NCBI RefSeq assembly: GCF_027497255.1
Contig: NZ_CP114903.1
Location: 620,001 to 684,000, forward strand
Length of the DNA: 64,000 bases
Direction: 5' to 3'
Source: Micromonospora sp. WMMD882
GTDB taxonomy: Bacteria; Actinomycetota; Actinomycetes; Mycobacteriales; Micromonosporaceae
The notes under the pieces are model-generated. The model saw nothing but the letters and a program-made list of their open reading frames with translations. It made no database searches and had not been told where the DNA came from. The position numbers were made by a program, and so were the translations under genes. Shown here in pieces: positions 1 through 9,318 of the stretch (its first letter is position 1; each line of letters begins with the position of its first letter).

Positions 1-1
1 G

Positions 2-2554
2 GCCGGGAGCCGGATCGGGATCGCCCTGGACCGCTCACCGGAGCTGATCGCCACCGTGCTCGGGGTGCTCCGGGCGGGCGCGGCCTGCGTGCCGCTGGAC
101 GTGAGCTATCCGGCGCGCCGGCTGGCCCTGATGGTCGCCCAGGCCCGGCCACTGCGGGTGGTGACCCAGCGCCGGCACGTCGGCCTGATCGACGACGCGT
201 CACTGGCGCTGCCGGTGGAGTCGATCCTCGACCCGCCGGACCTCGACACCCGGGGCGGCGTCGACGCCCCGGAGGACGCCGACCGGCCGCCGCTACCGGA
301 CATCGCCCCGGAGAGCACCGCGTACCTGCTCTTCACCTCCGGCTCGACCGGTCGGCCCAAGGGGGTGCCGATGCCGCACCGGGCGCTGGCCAACCTGGTG
401 CGGTGGCAGCTCGGGCAACCCAGCGGCACGGGCGCCCCGGCCACCCTCCAGTTCGCGCCGCTGAGCTTCGACGTCTCGTTCCAGGAGATCTTCGCGACCC
501 TCTGCGCCGGCGGCCGGCTGCACCTGGTCGGCGAGGAGGACCGGCAGGCGCCGGCGGAGCTGCTGCGCATCCTCGACCGCGAGGAGGTGGAACGGGTCTT
601 CCTGCCGTACGTGGCCCTGCAGGAGCTGGCCCGCACCGGGCAGGCGCTCGGGTTGCGTCCGCGCCGGCTGCGGGTGCTCGTCTCGGCCGGCGAGCAACTG
701 CGGGTCACCGAGGAGATCCGCGCCTTCTGCGCCGGGCTCGACGGCGTGCTGCTGGAGAACCAGTACGGGCCGACCGAGACGCACGTGGTGACCAGCCATC
801 CGATGACCGGCGATCCGGCCGGCTTCCCCGTCCTGCCGCCGATCGGCCGACCGGTGGACGGCAGCGAGGCGCTGGTGCTGGACGCCCGGATGCGCCCGGT
901 GCCGGTGGGCGTGCCGGGGGAGCTGTACCTGGGTGGGATCTGCCTCGCCGACGGCTACCACGACGATCCGGAGCTGACCCGACGACGGTTCGTCGACCGC
1001 CCCGGCGGCGGTCCGACCGCGCGCCTGTTCCGCACCGGTGACCTGGCCCGCGTCCTGCCCGACGGCAGCATCGTCTGGCTGGGCCGCGACGACGACCAGG
1101 TCAAGGTACGCGGCTTCCGGGTCGAGCCGGCCGAGGTGGAGATGGCCGTCCTGTCGCTGTCGCCGGACGACGCCGCGCTCCGGCAGGTCGCGGTGGTGGC
1201 CCGCCGGCGCGGCGACGCGGACGCCTTCCTGGCCGCCTTCCTGGTCGGTGACGCGGACCGGGTCGATCTCGGTGACCTACGGTCCCGGCTGCGGGCGCTG
1301 CTGCCGGAGCACCTGGTGCCGGCCCGGTTCGAGTGGCTGCCGGAGCTGCCGAGGACCGCCAGCGGCAAACGGGACGACGCCGCGCTGCGGGCGCTGCCGC
1401 TGGCCGCCGTGTCGCGCGTCGACGCCGCGCCGCCCCGGGACCCCTACGAGCGCCACCTGGTCGAGATCCTCGCGGAGCTGCTGCACCTGCCGACGGTCGG
1501 CGTCCGGGACGACTTCTTCGACCTGGGCGGCACGTCGCTGACCGCGATGCGGCTGATCGTGCTGATCGAGCACCGGTACGACGTACGGCTGCCGTTGGCC
1601 ACCTTCGTCGCCGGCCCGACCGTCGAGCAGTTGGCGGCCTGGCTGCGTACGGCGGGCACGGCGGCGACCCCGGCCTACGACCCGGTGGTGCCGATCCGCG
1701 TCGGCGGCGCCCGCCGGCCGATCTTCGTCGTCCATCCACTCGGCGGCAACGTGCTCTGCTACGCCCGGTTGGGTCGTGAGCTGCCGGACGACCAGCCGCT
1801 CTACGCCCTCCAGGCGGCCGGTATCGAGCCCGGCACCGAGCCGCTGACCAGCGTGCCCGAGCTGGCCCGGGCCTACCTCGCGGCGATCCGGCGGGTGCAG
1901 CCCGACGGGCCGTACACCCTGGCCGGCTGGTCGTTCGGCGGTTTCGTGGCCTTCGAGATGGCCCGGCAGTTGCGGCAGGGCGACCCGGACGCGGTGGCGC
2001 ACCTGATCCTGCTCGACCCGATCGCCCGGGACTTCCGGCAGCGCCCACCGGCGGACGACCACGCCCTGCTGGAGTGGTTCTTCTGGGAGCTGATCTGGCA
2101 GGAACGCGGCGGTCGGGCGCCGGTGGTGGGGATCCCGGCGGAGCTGGACGACGAGGCGAAGTTCGACTTCATCGCCGGGCGCGCGGTGGCGGCGGGGCTG
2201 CTGCCGTCCGGGGCCTCGACCGCGCCGGTCCGCCGGCTGTACCGGGTCTTCCGGGCCAACTGGCAGGCCATCCTCGACTACCGGCCGCCCGTGACCGACC
2301 AGGACATCGTCCTGCTCCGCGCGAGCGGCGCGCTGCCCGACGTGCTCGCGCCGATGCACCGGGCGGCCGGCAGCCGGCACCTGGACGCGACCAACGGCTG
2401 GGCGGACCTGACCCGGGGCCGGGTCGACGTGATCGATGTACCCGGTGACCACCTGGTACTCCTCGAAGAGCCGCACGTGAGCGCGGTGGCAAGGGAGGTC
2501 GTGGCCGTGACGACAGGACGACGGACGACGCTGCTCGGAGGTTCCGGATCATGA
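2..2554 (+). CDS. NRPS terminal module (A-PCP-TE), 5' partial
   Basis: Terminal module of a nonribosomal peptide synthetase; the reading frame is open from base 2, so the start lies outside the window. Adenylation core motifs appear in order: LLFTSGSTGRPKG (about 330-365), NQYGPTE (about 760), the GELYLGG block, FRTGDLAR and the final Lys in TASGK (about 1360). A carrier domain follows with DDFFDLGGTSL (Ser about 1535), then a type I thioesterase with GWSFGG (about 1924-1941) and a late GDHLVLLEEP histidine. Aligned by eye to GrsA, the specificity residues read D-V-Q-F-V-A-Q-V-V-K, close to proline-type codes (DVQxxAHVVK) but with Gln where His is usual. The protein activates an amino acid, probably proline-like, loads it on the carrier, and the TE releases the finished peptide. 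Its stop overlaps the next ATG (ATGA). Domain calls are firm; the substrate is inferred. Confidence 0.93.
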   Translation, partial: AGSRIGIALDRSPELIATVLGVLRAGAACVPLDVSYPARRLALMVAQARPLRVVTQRRHVGLIDDASLALPVESILDPPDLDTRGGVDAPEDADRPPLPDIAPESTAYLLFTSGSTGRPKGVPMPHRALANLVRWQLGQPSGTGAPATLQFAPLSFDVSFQEIFATLCAGGRLHLVGEEDRQAPAELLRILDREEVERVFLPYVALQELARTGQALGLRPRRLRVLVSAGEQLRVTEEIRAFCAGLDGVLLENQYGPTETHVVTSHPMTGDPAGFPVLPPIGRPVDGSEALVLDARMRPVPVGVPGELYLGGICLADGYHDDPELTRRRFVDRPGGGPTARLFRTGDLARVLPDGSIVWLGRDDDQVKVRGFRVEPAEVEMAVLSLSPDDAALRQVAVVARRRGDADAFLAAFLVGDADRVDLGDLRSRLRALLPEHLVPARFEWLPELPRTASGKRDDAALRALPLAAVSRVDAAPPRDPYERHLVEILAELLHLPTVGVRDDFFDLGGTSLTAMRLIVLIEHRYDVRLPLATFVAGPTVEQLAAWLRTAGTAATPAYDPVVPIRVGGARRPIFVVHPLGGNVLCYARLGRELPDDQPLYALQAAGIEPGTEPLTSVPELARAYLAAIRRVQPDGPYTLAGWSFGGFVAFEMARQLRQGDPDAVAHLILLDPIARDFRQRPPADDHALLEWFFWELIWQERGGRAPVVGIPAELDDEAKFDFIAGRAVAAGLLPSGASTAPVRRLYRVFRANWQAILDYRPPVTDQDIVLLRASGALPDVLAPMHRAAGSRHLDATNGWADLTRGRVDVIDVPGDHLVLLEEPHVSAVAREVVAVTTGRRTTLLGGSGS

Positions 2555-3723
2555 CGGACCGCCGACGACCCAAAGTGATCGTGATCGGCGCCGGTATCGG
2601 CGGGCTGACGGCGGCGGTGGCGCTGCGCCGGGTCGGGATCGAGGTGGAGGTCTACGAGCGGGCCACCCGGTTGCGCCCGGCCGGTACGGCGCTGTCGCTG
2701 ATGTGCAACGCGCTGGCCGCGCTGCGTACCCTCGACATCGACCTCCGGTTGGACAAGCACGGCCAGGTCTTCGAGGAGTTGCGGTTCCTGACCACCCGGG
2801 GCCGGCCGATCCGTACCCTGCGGTTCAAGGAGATCGGCGACCGGCTGGGCGAGACCAACGTGGCCATCCACCGGGCCGACCTGCAACAGGCGCTGCTGAC
2901 CGAGGCGGGTGACTGCCCGATCTTCCTGGGCGCGACCGCCGAGCGGGTCGAGACCGGCGCCGACGGCGTCCGGGTCACCTTCGCCGACGGCCGCGAGGCG
3001 TACGGCGACGTGCTGATCGGCGCGGACGGCTTCCACTCTGCGGTCCGCCGTCACCTGTTGGGCGCCGAGACGCCGCAGGAGGCCGGCTACGTCTGCTGGC
3101 TGGCCACCATCCCGTTCACCCATCCCCGGATGACGCCGGGATACGTCGGGCACTACTGGGGCGCCGGTCAGCGGTTCGGACTCATCGACATCGGGCAGGG
3201 CCGGGCGTACTGGTGGGGCACGAGGAACATGGCCCCGGACGAGGCCCGGCGGTGGCGGGGCACGGTGGACGACATCGCCCGGGTCTACCGGGGCTGGGCG
3301 CCCGAGGTGCGCGCGGCGATCGACGCGACGCCGCTGGAGGCGATCGTGACCGTACCGGCCCAGGACCGTCCGTTCCTCGAACGCTGGGGTGCGGGGCCGG
3401 TCACCCTCCTCGGTGACGCCGCGCACCCGATGCTGACCAGCCTGGGTCAGGGGGCGGCGATGGCGGTCGAGGACGCGGTGGTGCTGGCCACGGTGCTCGC
3501 CGACGCGCCCGACCCGGTCGCCGGTCTGCGCGAGTACGAGGACCGGCGTCGCAACCGCGCCCGCCAGGTGGTGGCGACGTCCCGCGAGGTGAGCCGGATC
3601 GAGCAGTTGGCGGCGCTGCGGCCCCGCCTCGGCCGCAACCTGTACTTCCGGTTCGCGCCGATGGCCCGGTTGAACGCGGCGAACGAGGCGGTCCTGTTGA
3701 CCTTCGATCCCGCCGGGTCCTGA
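2551..3723 (+). CDS. FAD-dependent aromatic-hydroxylase-type monooxygenase
   Basis: 390 residues, the usual length for the p-hydroxybenzoate hydroxylase (PHBH) flavoprotein monooxygenase family. The N-terminus carries the FAD dinucleotide motif IGAGIGGLTAAV (about residues 11-23), and the second FAD motif GDAAHP sits near residue 287 in LLGDAAHPMLTSLGQG. The family uses NAD(P)H and O2 to hydroxylate or epoxidise a substrate. The start overlaps the NRPS stop by four bases, so it is translationally coupled and probably tailors the peptide or a building block. There is no signal peptide or membrane segment; it should be cytosolic. The substrate cannot be read from sequence. Confidence 0.9.
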   Translation: MTDRRRPKVIVIGAGIGGLTAAVALRRVGIEVEVYERATRLRPAGTALSLMCNALAALRTLDIDLRLDKHGQVFEELRFLTTRGRPIRTLRFKEIGDRLGETNVAIHRADLQQALLTEAGDCPIFLGATAERVETGADGVRVTFADGREAYGDVLIGADGFHSAVRRHLLGAETPQEAGYVCWLATIPFTHPRMTPGYVGHYWGAGQRFGLIDIGQGRAYWWGTRNMAPDEARRWRGTVDDIARVYRGWAPEVRAAIDATPLEAIVTVPAQDRPFLERWGAGPVTLLGDAAHPMLTSLGQGAAMAVEDAVVLATVLADAPDPVAGLREYEDRRRNRARQVVATSREVSRIEQLAALRPRLGRNLYFRFAPMARLNAANEAVLLTFDPAGS

Positions 3724-3725
3724 CG

Positions 3726-5171
3726 ATGACCCTCTCGCGCCCCGGTGACCGGCGGACGGCGGCGGACGCCACCGGGGCCGGGCCCGCCCGGCCACTGAGC
3801 CCGGTCGAGCGCTGGTACTGGATCGCCGACCAGGTCTCCACGTTGAACGTCGTCGGTCGGGTCCGGGCCGACGGCCGGCTCACCCTGCCCGACCTGCGCC
3901 GGGGCCTGGACGCGCTCCAGCGGCGGCACCCGCTGCTGCGGGTGGCCATCGCGGTGGACGGCAACTCGGCCGACCCCCGGTTCGTGTCGACCGGCAGCCC
4001 GATCCCGCTGCGCCACGTCCCGGCGGACGACGCCCGGCCCGGACCGCCGGACCGGTGGTGGGAGCAGGAGGTCGACCGGCGGGAGCTGGCCGAGCCGGTG
4101 GACTGGCGTCGTGGCCCGCTCGTCCGGGCGGTGGTCCTCGACCACCCGGCCGGTGGCCACGACCTGCTGGTGACGGTGCCGCACTGCGTCGCCGACGGCA
4201 CGACGGTGCTCGCGCTGCTGCGCGACTGGGTGGAGTTCGCGGCGCGGCCCGCCGCCGTCACCGACGGCGCGGTGACCCCCGACGTCGAGTCGGCGCCGGT
4301 ACGGCCGCCGGCGGAGCGGATGCTGCCCTGGCGACACCGGGGGTGGGCCGGTCGGCTCGCGCTGGCCCGCAAGCAACGGCGGGACGGTCGCGACCTGGTA
4401 CGGCACCGACCGCGCCGGGTGGAGCCGAGCCTGGCGGTACCCTTCGCGCAGCGGCAGACCCGGCTCGTCCACCGGGAACTCACCCGCGGGCAGGTCGACG
4501 CGCTGGCGCGGGCGTGCCGGCGGGAAAACACGACCGTGCACGGCGCGCTCGCCGCCGCCATGGTGGCCGCCGTGGCGCGGGACGCCGGGCCGGTCACCCC
4601 GGGCGCCTTCTCCATCGGCTCGCCGATCGACTTCCGGTCCGCCCTGACGCCACCGGTCTCCGACCGCGAGGTGGGCAGCTACGTGGCGACCGTACCGTCG
4701 ATCGTCGGGTACCGGCCGGACGGGGGACTCTGGCCGATGGCCCGGACGGTCAGCCGTGACCTGGCGCGCCGGCGGGCCCGGGGCGAGCACTTCGCGATGG
4801 TCAACCTGGTCACCCGGGCCTGCCCGCCCACGGTGGCCGCGGCGGCGCCGTTCCTGGAGTTCATGGAGGCGAGCGGGCCGATCAACCTCTGCCTGTCGAA
4901 CCTCGGCCGGTACGACTTCCCGGCCGAGGTCGGCCCGGTACGACTCTCCGGCGCCCAGTTCGTCGCCGGCATCTCGGTCAGCGGCTACCTGGTGGGCACG
5001 GTCAACACCAGCCACGACCGGCTCTTCTGGAACTTCACCTACATCGACCGGGCCATGCCCACCGGACGGGTGGAACGGATCGCCGACGACGCCGTCCACG
5101 CTGTCCTGTCCGCCTGCGACGGCCCGGCCGGGAAGCAGATCCTCGATGGTAGCCCCAGGGAGGCCCGATGA
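3726..5171 (+). CDS. Stand-alone condensation/PapA-like acyltransferase
   Basis: 481 residues of the CoA-dependent acyltransferase/condensation superfamily. The catalytic HxxxDG motif is seen as HCVADG (His about residue 153), and the N-terminal LSPVERWYW block resembles PapA5-type and free-standing C-domain proteins. The C-terminal half has SNLGRYDFP and a late NTSHDRLFWNFTY stretch typical of the second lobe. Such proteins make an ester or amide between a carrier-bound acyl group and an alcohol or amine. It starts two bases after the monooxygenase stop and its own stop overlaps the next gene (ATGA), so it belongs to the NRPS operon and likely acylates or offloads the product. The choice between condensation and acyl transfer is open. 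Confidence 0.8.
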   Translation: MTLSRPGDRRTAADATGAGPARPLSPVERWYWIADQVSTLNVVGRVRADGRLTLPDLRRGLDALQRRHPLLRVAIAVDGNSADPRFVSTGSPIPLRHVPADDARPGPPDRWWEQEVDRRELAEPVDWRRGPLVRAVVLDHPAGGHDLLVTVPHCVADGTTVLALLRDWVEFAARPAAVTDGAVTPDVESAPVRPPAERMLPWRHRGWAGRLALARKQRRDGRDLVRHRPRRVEPSLAVPFAQRQTRLVHRELTRGQVDALARACRRENTTVHGALAAAMVAAVARDAGPVTPGAFSIGSPIDFRSALTPPVSDREVGSYVATVPSIVGYRPDGGLWPMARTVSRDLARRRARGEHFAMVNLVTRACPPTVAAAAPFLEFMEASGPINLCLSNLGRYDFPAEVGPVRLSGAQFVAGISVSGYLVGTVNTSHDRLFWNFTYIDRAMPTGRVERIADDAVHAVLSACDGPAGKQILDGSPREAR

Positions 5172-5635
5172 CCGACACCACCACCGAGGCGCGTCGCGAC
5201 GGGTCGCGCGCGGTCTTCGCCCGGCAGTTGAAGCTGCTGGAGACCGGGGGCATCACCGAGTGGGTGGCGCTGTTCCACCCCGACGGGGTCCTGGAGTTCC
5301 CGTACGCGCCGCCCGGCTTTCCCCGCGAGGTGCGCGGGACGGAGGCGATCCACGCGCACATGCGGAACTTCCCCGAGCAGCTCGACGTGACCTTCTCCGG
5401 GGTGGTCCACCACGACACCGTCGACCCGGAGCTGGTCGTCGCCGAGTTCGAGGCGGTCGGCACGGCGCTGGTCAGCGGTCGCCCGTTCCGGCAGCGCTAC
5501 GTCTCGCTGCTCTGGCTGCGCGACGGCCGGATCACGCGCTACCGCGACTACTGGAACCCGCTGGCGGTGCTGGCCGCGATCGGCGGCCCGGACACCTTCC
5601 GGGAGCTGTTCGCCGACCCGGCCGCCGGAGGCTGA
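5168..5635 (+). CDS. SnoaL-like / NTF2-fold protein
   Basis: 155 residues with the pattern of the SnoaL/ketosteroid-isomerase NTF2-like fold: an N-terminal helix (FARQLKLLETGGITEWVALF), then HPDGVLEFPYAPPG and a long C-terminal sheet ending in LLWLRDGRITRYRDYWNP. Members act as small cyclases, isomerases or ligand-binding proteins in natural product clusters. Its ATG overlaps the acyltransferase stop (ATGA), and it is the last gene of the NRPS operon before an inverted repeat at 5647-5664. The precise role is unknown. Confidence 0.85.
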   Translation: MTDTTTEARRDGSRAVFARQLKLLETGGITEWVALFHPDGVLEFPYAPPGFPREVRGTEAIHAHMRNFPEQLDVTFSGVVHHDTVDPELVVAEFEAVGTALVSGRPFRQRYVSLLWLRDGRITRYRDYWNPLAVLAAIGGPDTFRELFADPAAGG

Positions 5636-5646
5636 CCGCCCACCAG

Positions 5647-5664
5647 CCGGTCCCCGACGACCGG
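5647..5664. terminator. Small hairpin between converging genes
   Basis: CCGGTC - CCCGAC - GACCGG forms a six-base stem with a six-base loop in the gap between the NRPS operon and the converging dehydrogenase gene. It has no T tract; the terminator role is inferred from position. Confidence 0.4.
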
Positions 5665-5683
5665 TCGCTGACTCCGCGCGGCG

Positions 5684-6901
5684 TCAGGACGCGCCGGTCC
5701 GGTCCCCGCGCCAGGCCGCTTCGAGGATCGCGGTGAGGCTGGCCGTGTCGGTCGGGCCCGGATGGTTCTGGATCAGGCGGGTGACGCCACCGGCCAGCTC
5801 CGCGAAGCGCGGGAGGTCGGCGCGGGCCACGCCGATGTCCGCCAGGCTGGCAGGGATGCCGATGTCGGCGAGGAGCCCGTCCAGCCAGGTGAGGAACACG
5901 TCCGTGGCCTCGGCGTCCGAGGCGTCGGCCACGTCGAGCCCGCACACCCCGGCGAGGACGGCCAACCGGTCGCCGATGGCGTGCCTGGCCGCGTCCAGCG
6001 CGTAGGGGAGCAGCAGCCCGACGCCCAGGCCGTGCGGCGTGTGCGTGGCCGCGCCGATGGGGTACTGGAGAGCGTGCGGGGCCGCGTTGCCCGCGTGGGA
6101 GAAGGCCAGCCCGGCCAGCATGGACCCGTAGGACATGTCCGCGCGCGCGTCCGGGTCGCCGCCGTCGGTGACCGCACGGCGCAGGCTACGGGCGATCCGC
6201 TCCGCGGCCCGGAGCGCGTAGTGGTCGGTGATCGGGTTGCGACCGAGGAACACCTGCTCCACCGGGTCACGCGGCCCGTGGGGCCGGGGCCGCGCGGTGT
6301 AGCTCTCCACCGCGTGGCAGAACGCGTCGATGCCGGAGTGGGCGGTGACGGTCGGCGGGCAGGTGTAGGTCAGCTCGGGGTCGACGATGGCGAAGTCGGG
6401 GATGATGTGGACGCTGGAGACGCCCACCTTCAGCTCGCGGTCCGGGTCGGTCAACACCGAGACGGGGGTGAGCTCGGAGCCGGTGCCCGACGTCGTCGGG
6501 ACCGCGACGAGCGGAATGCTCCGCCCCGGCACCTTCGACTCGCCGTAGTAGTCGCGCGGCGTCCCACCGTGCCGCCGGACGACGCCGACGATCTTGGCGA
6601 GGTCGATCACCGTGCCACCCCCGACGGCGAGGATCACGTCCGCGTCCACCCCGGCGGCGACCGAGACGGCCAGGTCGACGTCGGCGAGTGGCACGTCCGG
6701 AGTCGCGTCGGAGAACACCTCGACGGCTTCGACCCTCTCCCGTACGGCGGCCACGATCGCGGCCACGCCCGGCTGCCCCAGGAGAACCTGGTCGGTCACG
6801 ACGAGGACCCGCGAGCCCAGCTCGGCCACCACCCGTGGGATGTTCTGCGCGACCCCTTCGCCCACTATCAGTTGGCGTGGTCCGCGGACGGTCTCGAGCA
6901 T
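5684..6901 (-). CDS. Iron-containing alcohol dehydrogenase
   Basis: 405 residues of the Fe-dependent (group III) alcohol dehydrogenase family. The NAD(P) site is seen as AVGGGTVIDLAK followed by PTTSGTGSELTPVSVL; metal-ligand segments are HSGIDAFCHAVESY and FSHAGNAAPHALQYP with a later THTPHG. The start ATG at 6901 was chosen because GGGGAGG precedes it by seven bases; the longer open frame upstream runs antisense to the neighbouring gene. With the adjacent aldehyde dehydrogenase it probably oxidises an omega-hydroxy acid or alcohol (for example 4-hydroxybutyrate to succinate semialdehyde). Maleylacetate reductases share this fold, so that is an alternative. Confidence 0.88.
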   Translation of the reverse strand: MLETVRGPRQLIVGEGVAQNIPRVVAELGSRVLVVTDQVLLGQPGVAAIVAAVRERVEAVEVFSDATPDVPLADVDLAVSVAAGVDADVILAVGGGTVIDLAKIVGVVRRHGGTPRDYYGESKVPGRSIPLVAVPTTSGTGSELTPVSVLTDPDRELKVGVSSVHIIPDFAIVDPELTYTCPPTVTAHSGIDAFCHAVESYTARPRPHGPRDPVEQVFLGRNPITDHYALRAAERIARSLRRAVTDGGDPDARADMSYGSMLAGLAFSHAGNAAPHALQYPIGAATHTPHGLGVGLLLPYALDAARHAIGDRLAVLAGVCGLDVADASDAEATDVFLTWLDGLLADIGIPASLADIGVARADLPRFAELAGGVTRLIQNHPGPTDTASLTAILEAAWRGDRTGAS

Positions 6902-6921
6902 GTCAGCGCCTCCCCGCGACG

Positions 6922-8409
6922 TCACGGCAGGTCGATCGCCGCGTAGGTGAGGTCGAGGTACTCCAGGATGCCCTCGTGCGCCCCCTCCCTGCCGATCCCG
7001 GACTGCTTCACGCCGCCGAACGGGGCTGACGGATCCGAGATCAGACCACGGTTGACGCCGAGCATGCCGGTGTCCAGCCCCTCGGTGAACCGGAGCGCCC
7101 GCCGCAGGTCCCGGGTGAAGACGTAGCCGACCAGGCCGTGCTCGGTGTCGTTGGCCCTCGCCAGCACCTCCTCGTCGGACGTGAACGACATGATCGGCGC
7201 CACCGGGCCGAAGATCTCGGCCTTGAGCATCCGCGCGTCGTCGGGCACGTCGACCAGGACGGTGGGCGGGTAGAAGTGGCCCGGCCCGTCCGGACGCTCG
7301 CCGCCCACCAGGACCCGGGCGCCGCGATCGACCGCGTCGGCGACGAGCGCGTCGATCCTGGTGACCGAGGCCCCGTCGATCAACGCCCCGACCTGCACGC
7401 CGTCGTCGAGACCGTGGCCCATCGACAGCGCGCCCATCCGCTCGGCGAAGCGGGCCGTGAACTCCTCGCGTACCGGCTCCTCGACGTAGATCCGGTTGGC
7501 CGCGACGCAGGACTCCCCGATGTTGCGCATCTTGGCCACCATCGCGCCGTCGAGCGCCACGTCCAGGTCGGCGTCGGCGCACACGATCAGGGCCGCGTTG
7601 CCGCCCAGCTCCATGGACGTGCGCAGCACGTTGTCCGCGGCCTGTCGCAGCAGCGTCCGTCCGACCTCGGTCGACCCGGTGAACGACAGCTTGCGGGTCC
7701 GGCCGTCGGCCAGCAGCGCGGAGACCACCTCGCCGGCACGCCTGGTGGTCACCACGTTGACGACGCCCGGGGGAACGCCGACCTCCTCCATGACGCGGGC
7801 CAGCAGCAGCATGGTGAGTGGCGTCTGGGCCGCCGGCTTGGTGATCGTCGTGCAGCCGGCGGCCAGCGCGGGAGCGATCTTGCGGGCGCCCATGGCCAGC
7901 GGGAAGTTCCAGGGCGTCACGAAGACGCACGGTCCGACCGGCTTCGGGACGGTGAGGATGCGGTACCCACCGGCGGGAGCGGTGCGGTAGCTCCCCTCGA
8001 CGCGGACCGCCTCCTCGGCGAACCAGCGGAAGAACTCCGCGCCGTAGGTCACCTCCGCCCGAGCCTCGGCGAGCGGCTTGCCCATCTCCAGCGTTATCAG
8101 CCGGGCGATCTCCTCGGACCGCTCGGTCAGCGCCCGGTACGTCGCGGTCAGCAACTCCGACCGTCGCCGCGGCGGGGTCGCCGCCCACTCCGTGGTCGCC
8201 CTGCTGGCCGCGTCCAGAGCGGCGAGTCCGTCGACGACGTCGGCGTCCGCCACCTCGGCGACGGTCCTGCCGGTGGCCGGGTCCTCGACGGCGAAGGTGG
8301 CGCCGCCCGCGGCGTCGCGCCAGCCGTCGCCGATCCGGAGCCGCCGGTGCCCGGGGGCCAGGACGGTCATCGGGTCACCCCACCGAGCAGGGGCGTCGAG
8401 CATGCTCAT
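6922..8409 (-). CDS. Aldehyde dehydrogenase, succinate-semialdehyde type
   Basis: 495 residues, the normal length for an NAD(P)-dependent aldehyde dehydrogenase. Visible motifs: VTPWNFPLAMGARKIAPALA in the cofactor domain, SFTGSTEVGR, the MELGGNAAL glutamate block, and the catalytic Cys near residue 301 in GESCVAANRIYV; family members usually have GQxC here. The overall pattern matches GabD-like succinate-semialdehyde dehydrogenases. The start follows a GGAG-containing leader. It lies 20 bases upstream of the iron alcohol dehydrogenase and is probably co-transcribed, giving a two-step alcohol-to-acid oxidation. It is divergent from the GntR regulator at 8581. Confidence 0.9.
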   Translation of the reverse strand: MSMLDAPARWGDPMTVLAPGHRRLRIGDGWRDAAGGATFAVEDPATGRTVAEVADADVVDGLAALDAASRATTEWAATPPRRRSELLTATYRALTERSEEIARLITLEMGKPLAEARAEVTYGAEFFRWFAEEAVRVEGSYRTAPAGGYRILTVPKPVGPCVFVTPWNFPLAMGARKIAPALAAGCTTITKPAAQTPLTMLLLARVMEEVGVPPGVVNVVTTRRAGEVVSALLADGRTRKLSFTGSTEVGRTLLRQAADNVLRTSMELGGNAALIVCADADLDVALDGAMVAKMRNIGESCVAANRIYVEEPVREEFTARFAERMGALSMGHGLDDGVQVGALIDGASVTRIDALVADAVDRGARVLVGGERPDGPGHFYPPTVLVDVPDDARMLKAEIFGPVAPIMSFTSDEEVLARANDTEHGLVGYVFTRDLRRALRFTEGLDTGMLGVNRGLISDPSAPFGGVKQSGIGREGAHEGILEYLDLTYAAIDLP

Positions 8410-8580
8410 GGGAGGCTCCAGGTGATCGGTGGAGAGCGATGGCGGGCGGTCTGCGCGATGCCGCAGGATGGCTGGCGTCCGTCATTTTTCCTATACGATC
8501 CGGTCGGGCCGTCAGCATGTCGCAGCGTGGTGACCGATGTCAACAGGCGCACGGAGACCAGGAGAGGACCGCACGTCACG
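8410..8580. promoter_or_regulatory. Divergent promoter region of dehydrogenase and GntR genes
   Basis: 171-base gap between divergent genes. A locally AT-rich stretch holds TACGAT at 8494-8499, a possible -10 for the regulator gene, but no convincing -35 is seen at the right spacing. AGGAGAGG near 8560 is the likely ribosome site for the regulator. By analogy with GntR loci, the regulator probably binds here; no clear operator palindrome was found. Confidence 0.4.
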
Positions 8581-9318
8581 ATGGGCGACGAAGCGATGAT
8601 CGCGGGGGGCCGTCGGGTGCCGCCGGGCGGAACGTCGTCGGGAAGACCCGGCGGCCGGCTCGCCGACGAGGTGTACGACACGCTGCTCGGGCAGTTGATG
8701 TCGCTACGGATCGAGCCTGGATCCCGCGTCACGATCGACGTCCTGGCGCGCGAGCTGGGGGTCTCGCAGACGCCGATCCGGGACGCGCTGAACCGCATGG
8801 AGGCCGAGGGCCTGGTGGTGCGGGTGCCGCATGCCGGCTACCGCATTCCACCCCAGATCACCCGGCGCCGGTTCGAGGACATGCTGGAGGTCCGCCTGCT
8901 CCTCGAGCCGGCGGCGGCGCGCCGGTGCGCCGAACGCGCGTCCCCGGCGCAGGTGGCCGGTCTGCGCCGGATGCTGGCGGAGATGGCGGAGCTGGAGGGG
9001 GGCGACGGGCCCACCGCCTACGGCGCCTTCGGTCTGCGCGACGCCGCCCTCCACGACCTCGTCGCCCGCAGCGCGGAGAACCAGGTCATCCGGGAGGCGC
9101 TCGCCCGCCTGCACAGCCACGTGCACCTCTTCCGGCTGCACCACGACACCCAGGTCACCCACCTGGCGATGGCCGAGCACGAGGAGGTCGTGGCCGCGAT
9201 CGCCGCGCGTGACCCCGACGCCGCCGCCTACGCGATGCGTCGGCACATCCTGCGCTCCGGCGAGCGCTTCCGACGACTGTTCGACGAGATCGGGGACGCG
9301 GTGGCGGTGGAGGCTTGA
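8581..9318 (+). CDS. GntR-family (FCD) transcriptional regulator
   Basis: 245 residues. The N-terminal winged helix-turn-helix is seen in LADEVYDTLLGQLMSLRIEPG and ELGVSQTPIRDALNRMEAEGLV (about residues 25-80), followed by an alpha-helical FCD-type effector domain containing RLLLEPAAARRCAERA and ending with the MRRHILRSGERF helix. FadR-subfamily proteins with this layout repress catabolic genes and release DNA on binding an organic acid. The ATG at 8581 follows AGGAGAGG; the longer open frame upstream is antisense to the aldehyde dehydrogenase. Its position divergent from the two dehydrogenases suggests it controls them. An alternative start is the ATG at 8596. Confidence 0.88.
   Translation: MGDEAMIAGGRRVPPGGTSSGRPGGRLADEVYDTLLGQLMSLRIEPGSRVTIDVLARELGVSQTPIRDALNRMEAEGLVVRVPHAGYRIPPQITRRRFEDMLEVRLLLEPAAARRCAERASPAQVAGLRRMLAEMAELEGGDGPTAYGAFGLRDAALHDLVARSAENQVIREALARLHSHVHLFRLHHDTQVTHLAMAEHEEVVAAIAARDPDAAAYAMRRHILRSGERFRRLFDEIGDAVAVEA

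Noticed and set aside
1277..2476. Long minus-strand frame opposite the NRPS
   Set aside because: Antisense shadow in high-GC DNA; composition is Arg/Gly/Pro-rich and the plus-strand frame has clear NRPS motifs.
6902..8188. N-terminal extension of the iron dehydrogenase frame
   Set aside because: The extension runs within the aldehyde dehydrogenase gene in another frame; GGGGAGG and family length support the start at 6901.
7138..8580. N-terminal extension of the GntR regulator frame
   Set aside because: It is antisense to the aldehyde dehydrogenase; the regulator domains begin only after 8600.
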